Shown here: one piece after another, positions 17,831 to 25,349 of the stretch
Numbering within the stretch: the first letter of the stretch is position 1
Layout of the letters: each line of letters starts with the position of its first letter
Assembly (NCBI RefSeq): GCF_032586235.1
Contig: NZ_JAWHTD010000014.1
Span: 1 to 64,000, forward strand
Length of the DNA stretch: 64,000 nucleotides
Direction: 5' to 3'
From: Aestuariicoccus sp032586235
GTDB taxonomy: Bacteria > Pseudomonadota > Alphaproteobacteria > Rhodobacterales > Rhodobacteraceae
The notes under the pieces: generated by a model
Seen by the model: the letters and a program-made list of their open reading frames with translations, nothing else
Database searches by the model: none
Told to the model about the DNA's origin: nothing
Translations under genes and position numbers: made by a program

Positions 17831-18528
17831 AACATGCCCTTGTCACTGGCGGTACACGTGGGATCGGTGCCGGTGTGGCGCGGTCGCTTGCAAAGGCAGG
17901 ATGGTCCGTGACCGCAGCGTCGGTGTCGCAATCCGAACTTGACACATTCGAACCTCAGGACGGCATTACCGTGCAGCTCTTGGATGTGACCGACCAAAGC
18001 TCGGTCGATGCGGCCTTCGCTGGGCTGACTCAGCTTGACGCCTTGGTGAATTGCGCGGGAATTTTGTTGCGCGGTGAAGAGTATGACATCGACGTGTTTG
18101 CGCGCGTGCTTGATGTGAACCTGACCGGCACAATGCGCTGCTGCCTCGCGGCCCATTCCTTGCTAGCCAAAACCGGCGGCGCAATCGTCAATACCGCCTC
18201 AATGTTAAGCACCTTCGGCGGACCGCTGGTGCCTGCGTATTCCGCCTCGAAGGGTGGTGTGGCGCAATTGACCAAAGCGCTGGCAGGCCGTTGGGCAGAG
18301 GACGGGATCAGGGTCAACGCCATCGCGCCCGGCTGGATCGAAACGGAAATGACGCAAGGATTGCGGGATGATCCGGCCAGAACCGAAGCGATCATGGCGC
18401 GCACACCGATGAAACGATGGGGAAAACCCGAAGAGGTCGGCGCGCTCGTGCACTGGCTCATCAGCGATAACGCCAGCTTTGTCACCGGATCGGTCTATCC
18501 GGTCGATGGTGGCTATCTGGCGATGTGA
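17827..18528 (+). CDS. Short-chain dehydrogenase (second SDR of the operon)
   Basis: This is a 233-residue classical SDR with TGGTRGIGAG near residue 7, NCAG in the middle, and YSASKGG as the Tyr-Lys motif. The PGWIETEM segment follows the catalytic Lys as usual. It is shorter than the SDR at 13275 and not its duplicate. Start ATG overlaps the aldolase stop. A sugar or sugar-acid dehydrogenase role is inferred from context; 3-oxoacyl-ACP reductase resemblance is only family background. Confidence 0.88.
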   Translation: MKHALVTGGTRGIGAGVARSLAKAGWSVTAASVSQSELDTFEPQDGITVQLLDVTDQSSVDAAFAGLTQLDALVNCAGILLRGEEYDIDVFARVLDVNLTGTMRCCLAAHSLLAKTGGAIVNTASMLSTFGGPLVPAYSASKGGVAQLTKALAGRWAEDGIRVNAIAPGWIETEMTQGLRDDPARTEAIMARTPMKRWGKPEEVGALVHWLISDNASFVTGSVYPVDGGYLAM

Positions 18529-18538
18529 GGAAAGAGAT

Positions 18539-19054
18539 ATGACCGAAGATACCAGCCGTATGCCTTATCAACTGCCCTTCCCAAAGGACGCGCAGGAAGA
18601 GATCGTGATCCCCAACGCAGCCACCGAGGACGAGCGGCTTTGGGTCCCGCAGGCGGAAAACGTGTGGTTCCGCCCGCTCTGCCTGAACCGGTCGCAGGGC
18701 TACTGGATGAACCTTTTGAAGGTGCGCAAGGCCGGTGTTCTGTCACGCCACCGCCATCCGCAGCCGGTGCACGGGTTTGTTCTGAAAGGCCGCTGGCATT
18801 ATCTGGAACATGACTGGGTCGCCGAAGAAGGTGGTTATGTCTATGAGCCGCCGGGCGAAACACACACGCTTGTCGTGCCGGACGATGTCGAGGAAATGAT
18901 CACCTATTTCCAGGTCAACGGCGTGATGTGCTACGTCGATCCGTGGGGTGCGGTCACGGGTTATGAGGACGTCTTCACCAAGATTGACCTCTGCCGGAAG
19001 CATTTTGCAGAAGTCGGGCTAGGGGAAGAGTACGTTGACCAATTCATCCGGTAA
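18539..19054 (+). CDS. Cupin-domain protein, 2,4'-dihydroxyacetophenone-dioxygenase-like
   Basis: This is a 171-residue single cupin. The metal cluster is in LSRHRHPQPVHGFVLKG (His residues and Gln/His of motif 1) and EPPGETHTL (motif 2). Start at 18539 follows GAGGAAAGAG. The family includes 2,4'-dihydroxyacetophenone dioxygenase and ChrR-type cupins, but a metal-dependent isomerase or lyase on a sugar acid is also possible. It is the penultimate gene of the operon, overlapping methylglyoxal synthase by 20 bases. Confidence 0.8.
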   Translation: MTEDTSRMPYQLPFPKDAQEEIVIPNAATEDERLWVPQAENVWFRPLCLNRSQGYWMNLLKVRKAGVLSRHRHPQPVHGFVLKGRWHYLEHDWVAEEGGYVYEPPGETHTLVVPDDVEEMITYFQVNGVMCYVDPWGAVTGYEDVFTKIDLCRKHFAEVGLGEEYVDQFIR

Positions 19055-19439
19055 GACCCTGCGCTTCGCGCTTGTGGCGCATGACGCGCGAAAAGATGAA
19101 TTGGTGGAATGGGTGGGTGATCAGCACGCACGTATTTCGCGCGCGACAGTCTTTTCGACCGGAACGACCGGCAGCCGGATCAAGGCAGCATATCCTGATC
19201 TGGACGTGACCTGCCTGAAAAGTGGCCCTTTGGGAGGCGATCAACAGATCGGCGCGATGATTTGTGAAGACGAATTGGACGCGCTGATCTTCTTCGTCGA
19301 TCCGTTGTCACCGATGCCGCACGATGTTGATGTCAAGGCGCTGACCCGTTTGGCCACGGTTTATGACCTGTCGATGGCCTGTTCACGTTCGACTGCCGAT
19401 CTGATTGTGAAGGGCTTGCTGGGCGATCAGGCAGGCTAG
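19035..19439 (+). CDS. mgsA: Methylglyoxal synthase
   Basis: This 134-residue enzyme converts dihydroxyacetone phosphate to methylglyoxal and phosphate. Family residues are present: His16, Asp17 and Lys20 in ALVAHDARK; Thr42/Thr44/Thr45 in STGTTG; Ser63-Gly64 and catalytic Asp69 in SGPLGGDQ; Asp89 in FFVDPLS; His96 in MPHDVD. The start is TTG at 19035, inside the cupin gene, preceded by GGGGAAGAG; no better downstream start keeps the first strand. Its place at the end of a sugar-acid operon is unusual. It could bleed triose phosphate into a phosphate-releasing bypass, or act on an analogue. Confidence 0.9.
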   Translation: MTNSSGKTLRFALVAHDARKDELVEWVGDQHARISRATVFSTGTTGSRIKAAYPDLDVTCLKSGPLGGDQQIGAMICEDELDALIFFVDPLSPMPHDVDVKALTRLATVYDLSMACSRSTADLIVKGLLGDQAG

Positions 19440-19468
19440 GGGGCCTGTGCTTTTCGCCTAAAGTGCAA

Positions 19469-20614
19469 TCAGTTTTGATCCAGAAGATAGTCTGACAGCT
19501 GGTCCAGGTCTTCGGCACCCAGTTGGCTCATATTAGCGGTTAGGTCAGACCGCAGAATATGGATCGCGTGGTTGATCCCTCGCGCGCCAAAAGCCGCGAC
19601 CGCGTATTGGAACGCGCGCCCCAACATGACGAAATCAGCGCCCTTGGCCAATGCGCGCATGATGTCGAGGCCCCACGCCACACCGGAGTCGTAGATAAGG
19701 GGAACATCCGGACCAACAGCCTCTCTGATGAGGGGCAGTTGTTCGATCACTGCCGGACCTGCCTCGAACTGCCGCCCGGAATGGTTTGAGACCCAGATGC
19801 AATCCACGCCCGCAGCCACCATCTTGCCTGCGTCTTCCGGCCGAAGCACGCCCTTGACGATCAGGTTGCCGTCCCATTCGTCGCGCAATTCGTGCAGGTA
19901 TTGCCAATCCGGTATGCCCCGGATCAACGCCCCGGCATGAGTGAAACTTTCGCGCCCGCGTTGCGTGATGTAATCATCAAAGAACCGCATCCGGGGCATG
20001 ATGCCTTCGCGCAGATGGGCCAAGCACCAGGCCGGGCAACGGGCCATTTCGGCAAGCGTGCGCAGGTCGGCCTTTGGCGGAACGGTCAGGTTCGCGCGTC
20101 TTTGCCTCTCGCGCCTGCTTTCTTCGGGAACGTCAACGGTGATGATCAACGTATGAAACCCCGCCGCCTTGATCCGCGGCAGCATGGCGCGGCGTAAGTC
20201 GCCAGAGTTCACCGGGTAGTGCTGAAACCAGCCGTTGGTGCCAATGTGGGGCGCTACGTCTTCGGGGGATGCGACCGCCACACTGGACAGTGAAAACGGG
20301 ATGTTATGTGCAACCGCAGCCTGCGCCAGCATCCGTTCGGCGCCGGCCCACATCAGCCCGGACATGCCAACGGGCGCAATCCCGAACGGCAGGTCGTATT
20401 GTTGGCCTAACAGCGTTCTTCTAAGGTTGGCTTTGGTCCGACCACACAGAACGCTTGGCATGAAACCAATCGCATCCAGGGCATCGCGATTGACCTGTAA
20501 TCCCAGTTCCCGGCCAGTGGCACTGTCGAGGTATTCGAAGGCGAATTTCGGAATGCGCTTGCGCGCAACCTGTCGCAGGTCTGCGATTGACGGGTGAGAC
20601 AGGTCCAGATCCAT
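19469..20614 (-). CDS. FMN-dependent alpha-hydroxy-acid oxidase/dehydrogenase (LldD-like)
   Basis: This 381-residue TIM barrel belongs to the lactate/glycolate/mandelate oxidase family. The FMN lysine lies in LIVKGVL. The catalytic His is in WVSNHSGRQ, where most members have HGGRQ. A SRRERQRR stretch marks the loop region. It oxidises an L-2-hydroxy acid to the 2-keto acid, with electrons passing to oxygen or quinone. It faces the sugar operon convergently and is followed, 47 bases upstream in its own direction, by the TRAP genes, so the transporter and oxidase likely form one leftward unit for a hydroxy acid. Confidence 0.88.
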   Translation of the reverse strand: MDLDLSHPSIADLRQVARKRIPKFAFEYLDSATGRELGLQVNRDALDAIGFMPSVLCGRTKANLRRTLLGQQYDLPFGIAPVGMSGLMWAGAERMLAQAAVAHNIPFSLSSVAVASPEDVAPHIGTNGWFQHYPVNSGDLRRAMLPRIKAAGFHTLIITVDVPEESRRERQRRANLTVPPKADLRTLAEMARCPAWCLAHLREGIMPRMRFFDDYITQRGRESFTHAGALIRGIPDWQYLHELRDEWDGNLIVKGVLRPEDAGKMVAAGVDCIWVSNHSGRQFEAGPAVIEQLPLIREAVGPDVPLIYDSGVAWGLDIMRALAKGADFVMLGRAFQYAVAAFGARGINHAIHILRSDLTANMSQLGAEDLDQLSDYLLDQN

Positions 20615-20661
20615 CGGAATCCTCTAATTCTGTTTCCTGGCAAGCTGCGATTTTGGCTTCA

Positions 20662-21945
20662 TCACCAAAGGGAGGGCAAAGCCAAGGAAATTGCAGGCAC
20701 ATAGGTGATCAACATCAAGAGGATCAACATGCCAACGAAGAAGGGCAGGATTGATCGGCTGAGACTCTCGATGGACACCTTCGATATGCTGCTGGCGACG
20801 AAAAGGTTAACGCCAAGGGGTGGCGTGCAAAACCCAATGGCCAGATTGACCGTGAGGATGACCCCAAAGACAATTGGATCGACCCCAAGGGCGGTTGCCA
20901 CAGGCAACAGGATCGGCGTCATGATGATGATCGACGATATCGTCTCCATGAACATCCCGATCACCAGCAAGAGCACATTGATCAATAACAGGATGATAAT
21001 TGGGTTGTCCGAAAGGCTGGTAATGGTTGTAGCCAGTTCAGTGGGAATTCGGGCAAGCGTGATCAACCTGCCAAAGGCGGTTGCCATGATCACCAGTACC
21101 AGAATCGTGCCGCTGGTCTTGGCGCTGCCGGCCAAGACCTCCGGCAGGTCCTTAATCGTGATGTCGCCATAGACATAGATGCCGATGAGGGCGGCATATA
21201 CGACCGCGACCGCTCCGGCCTCGGTCGGGGTAAAGATGCCGCTGTAGATGCCGCCTAGGATGATAACCGGCACAAGCAGCGCCCAGATCGAAGACCGGAA
21301 GCTTTGCCAGACACCGGGGCCAGAAAACGTGGTGGTGGATTGCTGAACAACAGTGTCATTGCGCAGCAAAATCCGGGCGACCAGCATGAACATACCCGCA
21401 AACAGGATGCCCGGAATGACACCGGCGAGGAACAACTTGCCAATCGAAACCTCGGCAGTGACGCCATAGATGATAAAGGGGATACTCGGCGGTATCATCA
21501 CGCCGATCATGCCCGAGGACGCGGTCAGCGCGCCACTGAACTTGCGCGTGTAGCCGACCTTTTCCATTTCGGGGATCATATTCGATCCGATCGCCGCCAC
21601 GGTCGCGGGAGACGACCCTGAGATTGCAGCGAAGAACACGCAGGCCAGAACGTTCACATAAGCCAGCCCACCCCGGATATGGCCGATGAGCGCGTTGGCA
21701 AAGCCGACCAGACGGCGCGACATCCCGCCATGCTGCATCAGATCGCCCGCCAGAATGAACAGCGGCACCGCGATTAGGGGAAAGGAGTCCGCTCCCGTGA
21801 CCACCGAGCGGGCCAGAAGCACCATCGGCGGCGTTCCTTCGACAAAGACCATCACGATCATTGTCGCCAGACCAAGGCAGATGCCGATGGGCACGCTGAA
21901 AAGCAAAAGTGCGAAAAGCGTCAGGAAAAGAATTGCAGCTAACAT
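20662..21945 (-). CDS. dctM: TRAP transporter large permease (DctM)
   Basis: This 427-residue protein has about 12 hydrophobic segments and the DctM patterns: VPLFILAGDLMQHGGMS, an ISGSSPATVAAIG turn, MIPPSIPFIIYG and FTPTEAGAVAVVYA. It is the Na+-coupled transport subunit, pairing with DctQ at 21956 and the DctP binding protein at 22521. The three are in order P-Q-M, leftward, with the hydroxyacid oxidase after them. The substrate is expected to be an organic or sugar acid. Confidence 0.94.
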   Translation of the reverse strand: MLAAILFLTLFALLLFSVPIGICLGLATMIVMVFVEGTPPMVLLARSVVTGADSFPLIAVPLFILAGDLMQHGGMSRRLVGFANALIGHIRGGLAYVNVLACVFFAAISGSSPATVAAIGSNMIPEMEKVGYTRKFSGALTASSGMIGVMIPPSIPFIIYGVTAEVSIGKLFLAGVIPGILFAGMFMLVARILLRNDTVVQQSTTTFSGPGVWQSFRSSIWALLVPVIILGGIYSGIFTPTEAGAVAVVYAALIGIYVYGDITIKDLPEVLAGSAKTSGTILVLVIMATAFGRLITLARIPTELATTITSLSDNPIIILLLINVLLLVIGMFMETISSIIIMTPILLPVATALGVDPIVFGVILTVNLAIGFCTPPLGVNLFVASSISKVSIESLSRSILPFFVGMLILLMLITYVPAISLALPSLW

Positions 21946-21955
21946 GTGTGGGCCC

Positions 21956-22444
21956 TCACGCTTTGGTTTGTGCGATCAAACGCAAGGTTCGCACGAGGTG
22001 CTGAACAACGCGGATCGCGGACAGGCCCGCACCGACCGGCGCCGAGGCGTAGAGAATTGGGATATGCAGGCCGAGAACGACCGAAGTTTGGCTGGCGACA
22101 AAAGGCATCCTGATCAGCTTGACGCACTCGTAGGTGAGCACCACGAGAAACCCCAGCACCAGCAGCGCAATCACCACATCCGCAAAAAGCCGGGCCCGCT
22201 CGCTTAGGACATCCCGCAGCACCGTGATGCGCACATGATCGCCAGTGTGAAAGGCATAGCTGACGCCGATCCAGACAAACCAGACAAACAACCAAAGTGT
22301 CAGCTCTTCCCCCCAGGAAAGCGAGGCATTCATGACATAGCGCATGAACACATTGCCAAAGATCAGCAAGACAATCGCGGCCAAAAGCGCGCTGGCCAAA
22401 GCCTTTTCGGCGTTCAGACCAATCCACTTGATTACCGACATCAT
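21956..22444 (-). CDS. dctQ: TRAP transporter small permease (DctQ)
   Basis: This 162-residue protein has four membrane segments. It carries the family signature SWGEELTLWLFVWFVWIG, followed by HTGDHVRI and C-terminal hydrophobic helices. It anchors DctM in the inner membrane. The ATG at 22444 (MMSV) lies after CGGGGAGGTGA. A longer frame in another phase covers the same bases but lacks these signatures. Confidence 0.92.
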   Translation of the reverse strand: MMSVIKWIGLNAEKALASALLAAIVLLIFGNVFMRYVMNASLSWGEELTLWLFVWFVWIGVSYAFHTGDHVRITVLRDVLSERARLFADVVIALLVLGFLVVLTYECVKLIRMPFVASQTSVVLGLHIPILYASAPVGAGLSAIRVVQHLVRTLRLIAQTKA

Positions 22445-22465
22445 TCACCTCCCCGTAGACGAATG

Positions 22466-22497
22466 GGGCACCCGTACCGTGCATGGCGCGGGTGCCC
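22466..22497 (-). promoter_or_regulatory. Intercistronic hairpin after dctP
   Basis: GGGCACCCG and CGGGTGCCC form a perfect 9-base-pair stem around 14 bases, between the dctP stop and dctQ start. It fits the pattern of hairpins after binding-protein genes here. It likely gives more DctP than membrane subunits by 3-prime protection or partial termination. Confidence 0.75.
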
Positions 22498-22520
22498 TTA
22501 TTGGCTGAATTGACCGAAGA

Positions 22521-23519
22521 TCAGCTTCCGCTTGCCGCGGCTACGGCCGCAACCCAGGCGTCATACGCTTCGGCACCGACTTCTTCGCGGTACTGAAGAC
22601 GCACGCTTTCGGTTTTGTCGGCAAACGCCTGACGTTGTTCTGCCGTCAATTCCAGAACCTCTACGCCAGCGGCGCGGATTTCTTCGAGTTGCGCGGTATC
22701 TTCGGCGGCAACGACTTCGGCTTGATACGCCCGTGCGGCTGCCATCGACTCGCGGATCAACTGCTGGTGTTCAGCGGAAAGGCCATCAAAGAATGGCTTT
22801 GAAATAACCGGCATATAGACCGCAAAGACGTGACCCGTGGTCGACAGGTATTTCTGCACCTCGTAGAAACGCTGCGACGTGATGATTGCAAGCGGGTTTT
22901 CCTGACCGTCGATGACACCCTGCTGAAGTGCTGAATAAACCTCACCAAAGTTCATCGGCGTCGGGTTTGCCCCCAGCGTTTCAAACGTAGCGACATGGGC
23001 CGGAACCTTCATGGTTCGCAACTTCACACCTTCGAGGTCTTCCGGCGTGGCGACGGGGCGGACATTGTTCGTGACATTGCGCACGCCCAGTTCCAGCCAG
23101 CCAAGACCCACGAGCCCCTGATTTTCAACGCGGGCAAGCATCGCGTCACCGGTATCACTGTCGAGCACGTCAAAAGCAATGTCCTTGGACGCGTACATGT
23201 AGGGAAGCTCGATGACAGCAAACGCCGGATCCCAACCTGCAAAGAACGAAGAAGGCGGGATCGCCATTTCGAGAACACCGGTCTGGACACCTTCGATCAT
23301 CTCGCGGTCGGGGCCCATCTGCGAAGAGGGGAAGATCTGCACGTCAATCTCGCCGTTTGAACCGGCCTCAACCAGTTCTTCAAATTTCAACAGCGCACGA
23401 TGCATGTGGAACGCTTCGGCGGCACCGTGACCGACTTTGATGACCGTTTCAGCCGATGCCGCGAACGAAAGCCCAGCCGATATGACAACGCTGAGCGCGA
23501 ATGTGGATTTCTTGAACAA
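22521..23519 (-). CDS. dctP: TRAP transporter solute-binding protein (DctP)
   Basis: This 332-residue periplasmic protein has a Sec signal peptide ending AASA (about residue 23). The mature part has the DctP pattern: IKVGHGAAEAFHMHRALLKFEELVE, split here only as the N-terminal strand-helix; an IFPSSQMGPDREMIEGVQTG region; and the carboxylate-binding Arg stretch in KLRTMKVP. GYEVQKYLS-like residues lie near 210. It captures an organic acid for DctQM. The palindrome at 23563 lies in its upstream region, shared with the divergent regulator gene. Confidence 0.93.
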   Translation of the reverse strand: MFKKSTFALSVVISAGLSFAASAETVIKVGHGAAEAFHMHRALLKFEELVEAGSNGEIDVQIFPSSQMGPDREMIEGVQTGVLEMAIPPSSFFAGWDPAFAVIELPYMYASKDIAFDVLDSDTGDAMLARVENQGLVGLGWLELGVRNVTNNVRPVATPEDLEGVKLRTMKVPAHVATFETLGANPTPMNFGEVYSALQQGVIDGQENPLAIITSQRFYEVQKYLSTTGHVFAVYMPVISKPFFDGLSAEHQQLIRESMAAARAYQAEVVAAEDTAQLEEIRAAGVEVLELTAEQRQAFADKTESVRLQYREEVGAEAYDAWVAAVAAASGS

Positions 23520-23562
23520 GGTATCCTCCCAAGGATTGGTTGATGGTATTTTCCTTAACTGA

Positions 23563-23580
23563 CATCTGACATATCAGATG
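23563..23580. promoter_or_regulatory. Perfect 18-base palindrome between dctP and GntR gene
   Basis: CATCTGACATATCAGATG is a perfect palindrome in the divergent region between dctP (leftward) and the FCD regulator at 23643 (rightward). It matches the sites at 7858 and 8679, so one regulator, or both, may bind all three. Confidence 0.7.
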
Positions 23581-23642
23581 CAATATAGAAATCAACAAGG
23601 GATGTGCTACTTTGATGGAAATAAGGGAGGAGCGAAGCAAAC

Positions 23643-24314
23643 ATGGCGGATGCGCTTCAGATCAAACGCCCGGATTCACTGAGTAAAATTGCCGAGGATC
23701 ACATCCGGCAGGGCATTATCAGGGGCACTTTTCAACTGGGCGAGTCGCTCCAGGAAGCGAAGCTGTCGTCAACTTTTGGCATGAGTAAAACCCCGATTCG
23801 TGAAGCCTTGGCTGCGCTGAACCTTCAAGGTCTCGTCCAGATTATTCCTCAGCGGGGCGCTTTTGTCTTCAGCTTGTCAGAAAAGGACGTAGTACAGCTA
23901 TGCCGATTTCGGCTCATTCTCGAAACATCTGCAATTGACTTGGCGCTTGAAGGAAATCCAGCGGCTTTGCTCGATGAGCTTGGCGACATCGTAACCAAAA
24001 TGTCCAAAGCCCGAGAAGCGGATGCAGTCGAAAAGTACCTTGAGCTGGATGCAGATTTCCACGACGCCTTCTTCAGATATTGTGACAACAATTACCTTCG
24101 GCAAGGATACCAGAAAGTCAGCGATATCGTCCAAACCATGCGGACGCATTTGTCTCAACGTCCGGATCGAACGGCAAAATCTTTTGAGGAACACGAAGCG
24201 ATTGCGAAACTCCTGTCCGAAGGCAAAGTCAAGTCAGCACAGACTGTCTTGAAACGCCAAATCACACGTGGTGAGCGTGCTTACTCCGATTTAGTTGGCG
24301 TTGGACAAGACTAG
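23643..24314 (+). CDS. GntR-family regulator, FadR/FCD subfamily (second)
   Basis: This 223-residue protein has an N-terminal winged helix (GTFQLGESLQEAKLSSTFGM, then SKTPIREAL) and an FCD domain. Metal-site counterparts are LDADFH and EEHEAI. The third His of the sister regulator (LLKEHI) is replaced by LKRQIT, so metal or ligand binding may differ. It is divergent from dctP, with the perfect palindrome between them. It probably controls the TRAP-oxidase operon and may co-regulate the sugar operons through the shared motif. Confidence 0.92.
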   Translation: MADALQIKRPDSLSKIAEDHIRQGIIRGTFQLGESLQEAKLSSTFGMSKTPIREALAALNLQGLVQIIPQRGAFVFSLSEKDVVQLCRFRLILETSAIDLALEGNPAALLDELGDIVTKMSKAREADAVEKYLELDADFHDAFFRYCDNNYLRQGYQKVSDIVQTMRTHLSQRPDRTAKSFEEHEAIAKLLSEGKVKSAQTVLKRQITRGERAYSDLVGVGQD

Positions 24315-24576
24315 GAAACGTGGAACCTGCGTTTCGTGTTCTATGCGATACGCGTGACAGGAATCGACGAAATCGCAGCGCATACAACGCGGAAATCCGG
24401 ATTTTGCAGTGAGCAGCGAAAGCTCACTGAGACTGATAAACCTCTCAAGCCAACCTTCAGGAAACTTAGAATGACGGTGTGCGCCACGCCAACTTTCGGT
24501 TCCTCGAAACTCGATCTGAGGTGTTGTCAGAAGGTTTTCGGTTGAGACGGGCAGGGCGGCCTCGTAGCGTTACAAC

Positions 24577-25297
24577 ATGAGCAAACCTGACCCGTTCAAG
24601 GGCTTTCACAGCAGCCCGGAAATCATCCGCCTGGCGGTGATGCTGTACGTCCGTTTCCCTCTGTCGCTCAGGAATGTAGAAGATCTGCTGCATGAACGTG
24701 GCGTCGAGATCAGCCACGAGACGGTTCGATATTGGTGGCACAGGTTCGGCCCGATGTTTGCCTCCGAGATCCGGAAGCGCCGGATCGAAGGCATGAAATC
24801 GAGCCGCTGGCGTTGGCACCTCGATGAGATCTTCGTGAAGATTAACGGCGAGCGTCATTATCTTTGGCGGGCCGTATCTTTGGCGGGCCGTCGATCACGA
24901 AGGGGAAGTTCTTGAGAGCTTCGTCACGAAGACGCGTGACAAGAGGGCGGCGTTGAAATTCCTCAAGAAAGCAATGCGGAAACACGGTCAGCCCGAGGTC
25001 ATCGTGACGGACAAGCTTCGGTCATATGGAGCTGCTCTGAAAGAACTCGGAGCTGACGATCGGCAGGAGACGGGTCGCTGGCTCAACAACAGGGCGGAGA
25101 ACTCGCACCTACCATTCCGACGACGGGAGCGGGCGATGCTCCGGTTTCGGCGGATGCGAAGTCTTCAGAAATTCGCCGCTGTCCACGCCTCAGTTTCCAA
25201 CCATTACAACTCCGATCGCAATCTCACGTCCAGAGCCATTTTCAAGAGGAACCGCGCCGCCGTTCTCGCCGAGTGGCGCGAACTTGGCGCGGTATAA
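24577..25297 (+). pseudogene. IS6-family transposase, frameshifted
   Basis: The N-terminal part (24577-24875) encodes the helix-turn-helix region and the first catalytic Asp (HLDEIFVKING). After a 16-base duplication the frame is lost. The remainder continues in another frame from about 24892: DHEGEVLESFVTKTRDK, the second Asp in VIVTDKLRSYG, and the Glu in NRAENSH, ending at 25297. Joined, the product would be about 235 residues, normal for the family. Deleting one copy of the duplication restores HYLWRAVDHEGEVLESF, so the lesion is a single recent event. Confidence 0.9.
24860..24891 (+). repeat. Perfect 16-base tandem duplication in the transposase gene
   Basis: ATCTTTGGCGGGCCGT occurs twice without a gap (24860-24875 and 24876-24891). 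Sixteen bases shift the frame by one. It is the only disruption seen in the transposase. Confidence 0.95.
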
Positions 25298-25349
25298 GGG
25301 AAGTCCTACTGTCCTTGTGGAGACGGGTTCGAATCCGTCTGGCAGCACC

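Larger units (their letters stand above)
24520..25349 (+). mobile_element. IS6-family insertion sequence, inactivated
   Basis: The 830-base element has one transposase frame and terminal inverted repeats. The left end GGTGTTGTCAGAAGG (24520-24534) matches the reverse of the right end CTGGCAGCACC (25339-25349) and continues for about 14 of 18 positions. Length, single DDE gene and layout are IS6-family. The flanking 8 bases differ (CGATCTGA left, GTTCAGGC right), so no target duplication remains. That is expected if the element mediated a deletion or cointegrate. The transposase is frameshifted. Confidence 0.85.

Noticed and set aside
25318..25349. T-arm-like AGACGGGTTCGAATCCGTCT suggesting a tRNA 3-prime end or attachment site
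   Set aside because: It lies at the right end of the IS6 element: CTGGCAGCACC matches the left terminal repeat in reverse, and the T-loop would be 8 bases with no rest of a cloverleaf upstream.
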